7,106 bases of DNA from Bacteroidales bacterium (GTDB lineage: Bacteria > Bacteroidota > Bacteroidia > Bacteroidales > Muribaculaceae): contig CAAFXX010000202.1 of the NCBI GenBank assembly GCA_900767075.1, positions 1-7,106 on the forward strand. Direction: 5' to 3'. The translations under genes and the position numbers were made by a program. The notes under the pieces were generated by a model. The model was not told the origin of the DNA. It saw only the letters and a program-made list of their open reading frames with translations, and ran no database searches. Shown here piece by piece: positions 3,658 through 7,106 of the stretch (its first letter is position 1; every line of letters begins with the position of its first letter).

Positions 3658-5439
3658 TCAGCGCACCAGAATCTTCCGGACGCTGTTGCCTTGACGGCGT
3701 ATCACTGTCTGACCCGCCAGAGGTTTCTCTACGCGTATGCCCTGAAGGTTATAGTAGGTCACCGGGGCATCGGAATCTGTACCGGCATCGACCGCGTCTA
3801 TCCCAGAAGGATCTTCGTTATTCGATACCTCCACATGCATCGATATGATACTCAACTTATTTTCTTCCTCAGGTTCGAGCTCTGCGATTGCGGATATCTC
3901 CACTCCTGTGCTCTTGCCGCCCCAGCTTTTAAGCGATGGCGTCGTTTCAAATCCGAATTCAGTCTTTTTCGATGTCCCCGGGAAAGGATCTCCCGGCTGC
4001 GTATAGGTAGTCTGCCGGTTGTCTGCCTCGACAAGATCCACATACTGATGAGAGGGTGTATTGTTTACTGTATTCTGCGTAAAAATCCGCTCATTGTAAT
4101 CTATGTGCCATACCAACATTCCTGAACCCGGGATATATGCGTCCCAGCCGCTATTCTGACGGTTCTCAAGCAGAAAATATTCATTCTCCCTCTCTGTCTT
4201 GATTATATAGGCCTTATTGCTTTCCGCAAGATTTTCAAGGGTATAGTCACCGGTTCTTTCAAATTGTTCCGGAGTCAGCCAGTCAAAGGCATAACGTTCG
4301 TAAGCGGAATAATTCGGCGGCGTACGCCCGTTGTTGTTATACGGGCCATAATCCATCACAGAAAAGGCTCCGGGGGTAAATGCGGAGTTCTCAACAGTGG
4401 AATATAAATCAGGAAGTCCGAGCACATGGCTGAATTCATGAACGAAAGTACCTATGCCGTCGGGCCTTCTTGCCGAACGGTCTGTCTCGTTTGAGCAGGC
4501 ATATTTGTCAACTCTCACGCCATCGAACGTCCTGTCTTTCGGCGCAATCCCTCCCGATGAAAGTTCCCAGCTGTGGGGCCACACAGTCGTGGCTCCTCCG
4601 CCATCGGCTTCTCCATATCCGGCATAAAACACGTATACATTATCGACATTTCCGTCACCGTCACGGTCATACTGGCTGAAATCTACGGTTTCGTCAAGTG
4701 CCGCGCACGCCTCAAGCACCATCATATGGGCATTCTTATCGTTACCGTAAAAATCATTGGCTCCGTAATATGCCACGTTATTATCAAGTTTCACCGGTCC
4801 GAATACGTCGAACTGAGGCTTAAACTGACCTTGTGAGTTCTCGATAAACCAGTCCCGGGCAGAACCGGTGCCTCCGAAGGTATCGAATCCCTCCTTATTC
4901 AGCATTTCGCTGAAATATTCATGTGCCTCCACCCCCTTGTATTGACTGGAATTCTTGTCTCCGAAAGCGACATCAGAAAACTCCACGAGAATCACGAGAC
5001 CCTTCTGTTCTCCTTTTTTAGGGAAACTCGAACCCGTATATAGCCCCGGACCCCTCATGGGCGCTTTTTTACATGCGTTGAAACGAGCCTTGATGGTCTC
5101 AGCAGCGAGTTCCGGTGTAAATGCAGTCAGATAACGTCTGTCAGATGCCGTGCGACGGTTGGCATCACGGGCAATAACACCCGTTTTAAGCATCGTGCCG
5201 TCAGCTGCCGGAGCGGCATATTCATATCTTCCCTCTTCGGTCTCGATAAGGAAATATCCGTCCTCCGTAAGAAGGAAATGGCTTCGTTCATCACCACGGA
5301 GCATGACCGTCAGATCCGTGCCGTCGGGCTGGGTGACCGTGAAAGGCTCGCGCTTGGCAGGCACCGCCATGGCTCCGAAAGCCACGCATGCGCCTAATGC
5401 CGTCAATATATTGCGACGAGATGTTAAATTAGTATTCAC
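3658..5439 (-). CDS. Secreted M6-family zinc metalloprotease with T9SS-like C-terminal tail
   Basis: The product (593 aa from GTG 5439) belongs to the M6 (immune inhibitor A-like) metalloproteases. These are secreted enzymes that cut protein substrates; the substrate here is unknown. Visible parts are a signal peptide (n-region NTNLTSRRN, hydrophobic 11-25, likely cleavage after VPA28), a propeptide-like domain (31-105) with QPDGT and TEDGYF, and then the catalytic domain. The zinc motif is HEFSHVLGLPD (334-344) and the likely Met-turn is SVMDYG (360-365). An EF-hand-like calcium loop DRDGDGNVD occupies 258-266. The tail NLQGIRVEKPLAGQTVIRR and onward (564-593) looks like a short T9SS sorting domain. 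There is no in-frame ATG before the signal peptide. GTG 5439 gives a normal signal, and GTG 5511 would add 24 residues. The gene is monocistronic, with its own promoter at 5553-5583. Confidence 0.9.
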   Translation of the reverse strand: MNTNLTSRRNILTALGACVAFGAMAVPAKREPFTVTQPDGTDLTVMLRGDERSHFLLTEDGYFLIETEEGRYEYAAPAADGTMLKTGVIARDANRRTASDRRYLTAFTPELAAETIKARFNACKKAPMRGPGLYTGSSFPKKGEQKGLVILVEFSDVAFGDKNSSQYKGVEAHEYFSEMLNKEGFDTFGGTGSARDWFIENSQGQFKPQFDVFGPVKLDNNVAYYGANDFYGNDKNAHMMVLEACAALDETVDFSQYDRDGDGNVDNVYVFYAGYGEADGGGATTVWPHSWELSSGGIAPKDRTFDGVRVDKYACSNETDRSARRPDGIGTFVHEFSHVLGLPDLYSTVENSAFTPGAFSVMDYGPYNNNGRTPPNYSAYERYAFDWLTPEQFERTGDYTLENLAESNKAYIIKTERENEYFLLENRQNSGWDAYIPGSGMLVWHIDYNERIFTQNTVNNTPSHQYVDLVEADNRQTTYTQPGDPFPGTSKKTEFGFETTPSLKSWGGKSTGVEISAIAELEPEEENKLSIISMHVEVSNNEDPSGIDAVDAGTDSDAPVTYYNLQGIRVEKPLAGQTVIRRQGNSVRKILVR

Positions 5440-5552
5440 TTTTCCTGATTTTGTTTTGATGATTTGACTTCCCCTTATTCCGATATCATTTAATTTACAA
5501 AGCAATGTCACTCATAAATCCATTCATGATAAGGTCATAAGGTATTATATGG

Positions 5553-5583
5553 CAAAGATAAGCATAAAATTAAATAATGCAAA
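5553..5583 (-). promoter_or_regulatory. Consensus promoter of the M6 protease gene
   Basis: On the minus strand TTTG (5580-5583), a 19-bp spacer and TATCTTTG (5553-5560) match the Bacteroidetes pattern exactly. Transcription should start near 5546, leaving about 105 bases before GTG 5439 or about 35 before GTG 5511. The -33 box is the end of the T run that belongs to the typA terminator. A six-codon reading frame (ATG at 5515, stop at 5497-5495) lies in the leader. Confidence 0.8.
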
Positions 5584-5588
5584 AAAAT

Positions 5589-5634
5589 AAGAGGAAATTT
5601 CGTCGACCGACCCGCGGCCATAAAATTTCCTCTT
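5589..5634 (-). terminator. Rho-independent terminator of typA
   Basis: The 12-bp perfect stem AAGAGGAAATTT/AAATTTCCTCTT (5589-5600 with 5623-5634) encloses a 22-base GC-rich loop that contains the palindromes GTCGAC and CCGCGG. On the minus strand it is followed by ATTTTTTTG. The large GC-rich loop is unusual for an intrinsic terminator. It lies 88 bases downstream of the typA stop. Confidence 0.75.
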
Positions 5635-5658
5635 CTTGTTATTGATAATCCACTTCAG

Positions 5659-5675
5659 GACAGCTTCGCGCTGTC
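5659..5675. other. Hairpin in the typA 3' untranslated region
   Basis: A 6-bp stem GACAGC/GCTGTC encloses the 5-base loop TTCGC (GCGAA on the minus strand). There is no T run after it on the minus strand, so it is not a terminator for typA. It may stabilise the mRNA end or be a chance hairpin. A still smaller CTCC/GGAG hairpin lies at 5703-5714. Confidence 0.35.
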
Positions 5676-5721
5676 GGAGGTTCTTTTGATACCTTTAGAA
5701 CGCTCCTGTGGGAGATTTGGT

Positions 5722-7106
5722 TCACTCCTCGCTGTTGCGGTTGGCGCGCTTGCGCTCGTTCTCATCGAGAATCACCTTGCGGAGACGGATATGGTTAGGC
5801 GTAACCTCCACATATTCATCCTCTTTGATATATTCAAGAGCCTCTTCGAGCGAGAATACCACCGGCGGCACGATCCTCGCCTTGTCGTCGGCGCCTGAAG
5901 CACGCATGTTGGTGAGTTTCTTCGATTTGGTCACATTGACCACTATATCCTTCTCCTTGGCGTTCTCTCCAACAACCTGACCCGCGTAGACTTCCTCCTG
6001 AGGGAAGATGAAGAAGCGGCCGCGGTCCTGGAGCTTGTCGATGGCATAGGCATATGCCGTGCCGGCTTCCATGGCGATGAGAGAACCGTTTGTACGACGC
6101 TCAATGTCACCTTTCCATGGCTGATATTCAAGGAATCTGTGAGCCATGATCGCCTCGCCGGCTGTAGCAGTGAGCACATTGCTGCGCAGGCCGATGATGC
6201 CGCGGGAAGGGATCGTGAATTCTATGTCGATGCGCCCGTTGCGCGTATCCATTGAAATTATGTCGCCCTTGCGGCGCGTGACCATATCCACTACTTTTGA
6301 GCTGTATTCCTCGGGAACGTTCACCGACAGCTGCTCGACAGGCTCGCATTTCCTGCCGTCAATTTCCTTGACGATAACCTGCGGCTGACCAACCTGAAGC
6401 TCGTAGCCCTCGCGGCGCATGGTCTCGATAAGGATCGAGAGATGGAGCACACCGCGTCCGAACACCGTCCATTTATCCTCAGTCGCCCCTTTCTCGACAC
6501 GGAGGGCAAGGTTACGGTCGAGCTCTTTCATGAGTCGGTCGTTGATATGGCGTGAGGTGACATATTTGCCGTCCTTTCCGAAGAATGGCGAATCGTTGAT
6601 GGCGAAGGTCATCGACATCGTGGGCTCGTCGATCGCTATGCGCGGCAGCGGTTCCGGATTGGAAACCAATGTCAGCGTGTCGCCGATCTCGAAATCCTCG
6701 AGACCTACAATGGCGCATATATCGCCGCTCGAAACTTCGCTCACCTTCTTGCGGCCCATGCCCTCGAATGTGTGCAGCTCCTTGATTTTCTGTCTCGACA
6801 CGGTGCCGTCCTTGCGGCAGAGACCGATCTCCATTCCCTCGCGGAGTGTGCCGCGATGAACGCGCCCCACTGCTATTCTGCCCACATAGCTTGAATAATC
6901 AAGGCTGGTGATGAGCATCTGAGGGTCACCCTCAAGCTGTTTCGGGGCGGGGATGTTTTCTATTATGGCATCGAGAAGCGGAGTGATATTGTCGGTCGGA
7001 TTGTTCCAGTCGAGCGACATCCAGTTCTGCTTCGCCGAACCATAGATAGTCTTGAAATCAAGCTGATCCTCTGTTGCGTCAAGCGAGAACATCAGGTCGA
7101 ACACCA
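5722..7106 (-). CDS. typA: Ribosome-associated GTPase TypA/BipA, partial (N-terminus outside the window)
   Basis: TypA is an EF-G-like translational GTPase that binds the 70S A site and helps 50S assembly, mainly under cold or stress. The visible 460 residues are the C-terminal part of a protein of about 600. The P-loop, switch regions and G4 motif lie beyond the right edge. Present are the end of the G domain with the G5 motif (GSAK, 22-25 of the visible part), beta-barrel domain II (about 61-148), an EF-G III-like domain (155-235, with NDSPFFGKDGKYVTSRHI), a domain V-like part (248-330, PSRGIIGLRSNVLTAT at 289-304), and the BipA-specific C-terminal domain. The last contains the signature KKLTNMRASGADDKARIVPP (385-404) and NHIRLRK (437-443). 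The reading frame is intact throughout. The gene ends in a charged tail and the terminator at 5589-5634. Confidence 0.97.
   Translation of the reverse strand, partial: VFDLMFSLDATEDQLDFKTIYGSAKQNWMSLDWNNPTDNITPLLDAIIENIPAPKQLEGDPQMLITSLDYSSYVGRIAVGRVHRGTLREGMEIGLCRKDGTVSRQKIKELHTFEGMGRKKVSEVSSGDICAIVGLEDFEIGDTLTLVSNPEPLPRIAIDEPTMSMTFAINDSPFFGKDGKYVTSRHINDRLMKELDRNLALRVEKGATEDKWTVFGRGVLHLSILIETMRREGYELQVGQPQVIVKEIDGRKCEPVEQLSVNVPEEYSSKVVDMVTRRKGDIISMDTRNGRIDIEFTIPSRGIIGLRSNVLTATAGEAIMAHRFLEYQPWKGDIERRTNGSLIAMEAGTAYAYAIDKLQDRGRFFIFPQEEVYAGQVVGENAKEKDIVVNVTKSKKLTNMRASGADDKARIVPPVVFSLEEALEYIKEDEYVEVTPNHIRLRKVILDENERKRANRNSEE

Noticed and set aside
3691..4125. 144-codon + strand frame antisense to the protease gene
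   Set aside because: It covers the tail and C-terminal part of the M6 protease, which is well supported. The product looks like random translation.
6419..6859. 146-codon + strand frame antisense to typA
   Set aside because: TypA is intact and highly conserved on the other strand. The frame reflects codon composition only.
1..7106. CRISPR array, insertion sequence, toxin-antitoxin or defence system
   Set aside because: No direct repeats with spacers, transposase, terminal inverted repeats or matching gene pairs are present. All coding regions are accounted for by the listed genes.

Overview
The window looks like ordinary chromosomal backbone from a Bacteroidales bacterium, possibly of the Muribaculaceae or a relative. 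Evidence for this is the promoter type (TTTG, 19-20 bp spacer, TAnnTTTG, the Bacteroidetes primary-sigma pattern, found exactly three times), A-rich start regions without a Shine-Dalgarno sequence, a Bacteroidales-style lipoprotein signal, and an M6 protease ending in a short tail that resembles a type IX secretion (T9SS) sorting signal. Family placement is inference; a 16S or marker-gene search would settle it.

Layout from left to right. Two identical tandem tRNA-Asn(GUU) genes (+) end at a hairpin terminator. rsgA (-), a 30S-maturation GTPase, runs divergently from a 68-aa winged-helix protein (+). That gene ends at a perfect 19-bp symmetric terminator, which also faces an unrecognised lipoprotein gene (-). 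A 9-nt-period degenerate tandem repeat lies between the lipoprotein stop and the terminator. Next come rpmA and rplU (-, an operon transcribed rplU then rpmA) and rpsO (+), driven by two overlapping head-to-head promoters. rpsO converges on a secreted M6-family metalloprotease gene (-) across a second 19-bp symmetric terminator. The protease has its own consensus promoter, whose -33 box merges with the T-tract of the typA terminator. The window ends inside typA/bipA (-), which lacks its 5' part.

Most genes serve translation: tRNA-Asn, RsgA (30S maturation), bL21, bL27 and bS15 (ribosomal proteins) and TypA (50S assembly GTPase). The lipoprotein and the protease are envelope or secreted products set between them. 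No gene-free stretch exceeds 300 bases.

I see no mobile element, CRISPR array, toxin-antitoxin pair, defence system or other clear undescribed multigene system. The points most worth a second look are the interlocked divergent ribosomal-protein promoters, the 9-nt repeat, the orphan lipoprotein and the unusual N-terminus of the protease.
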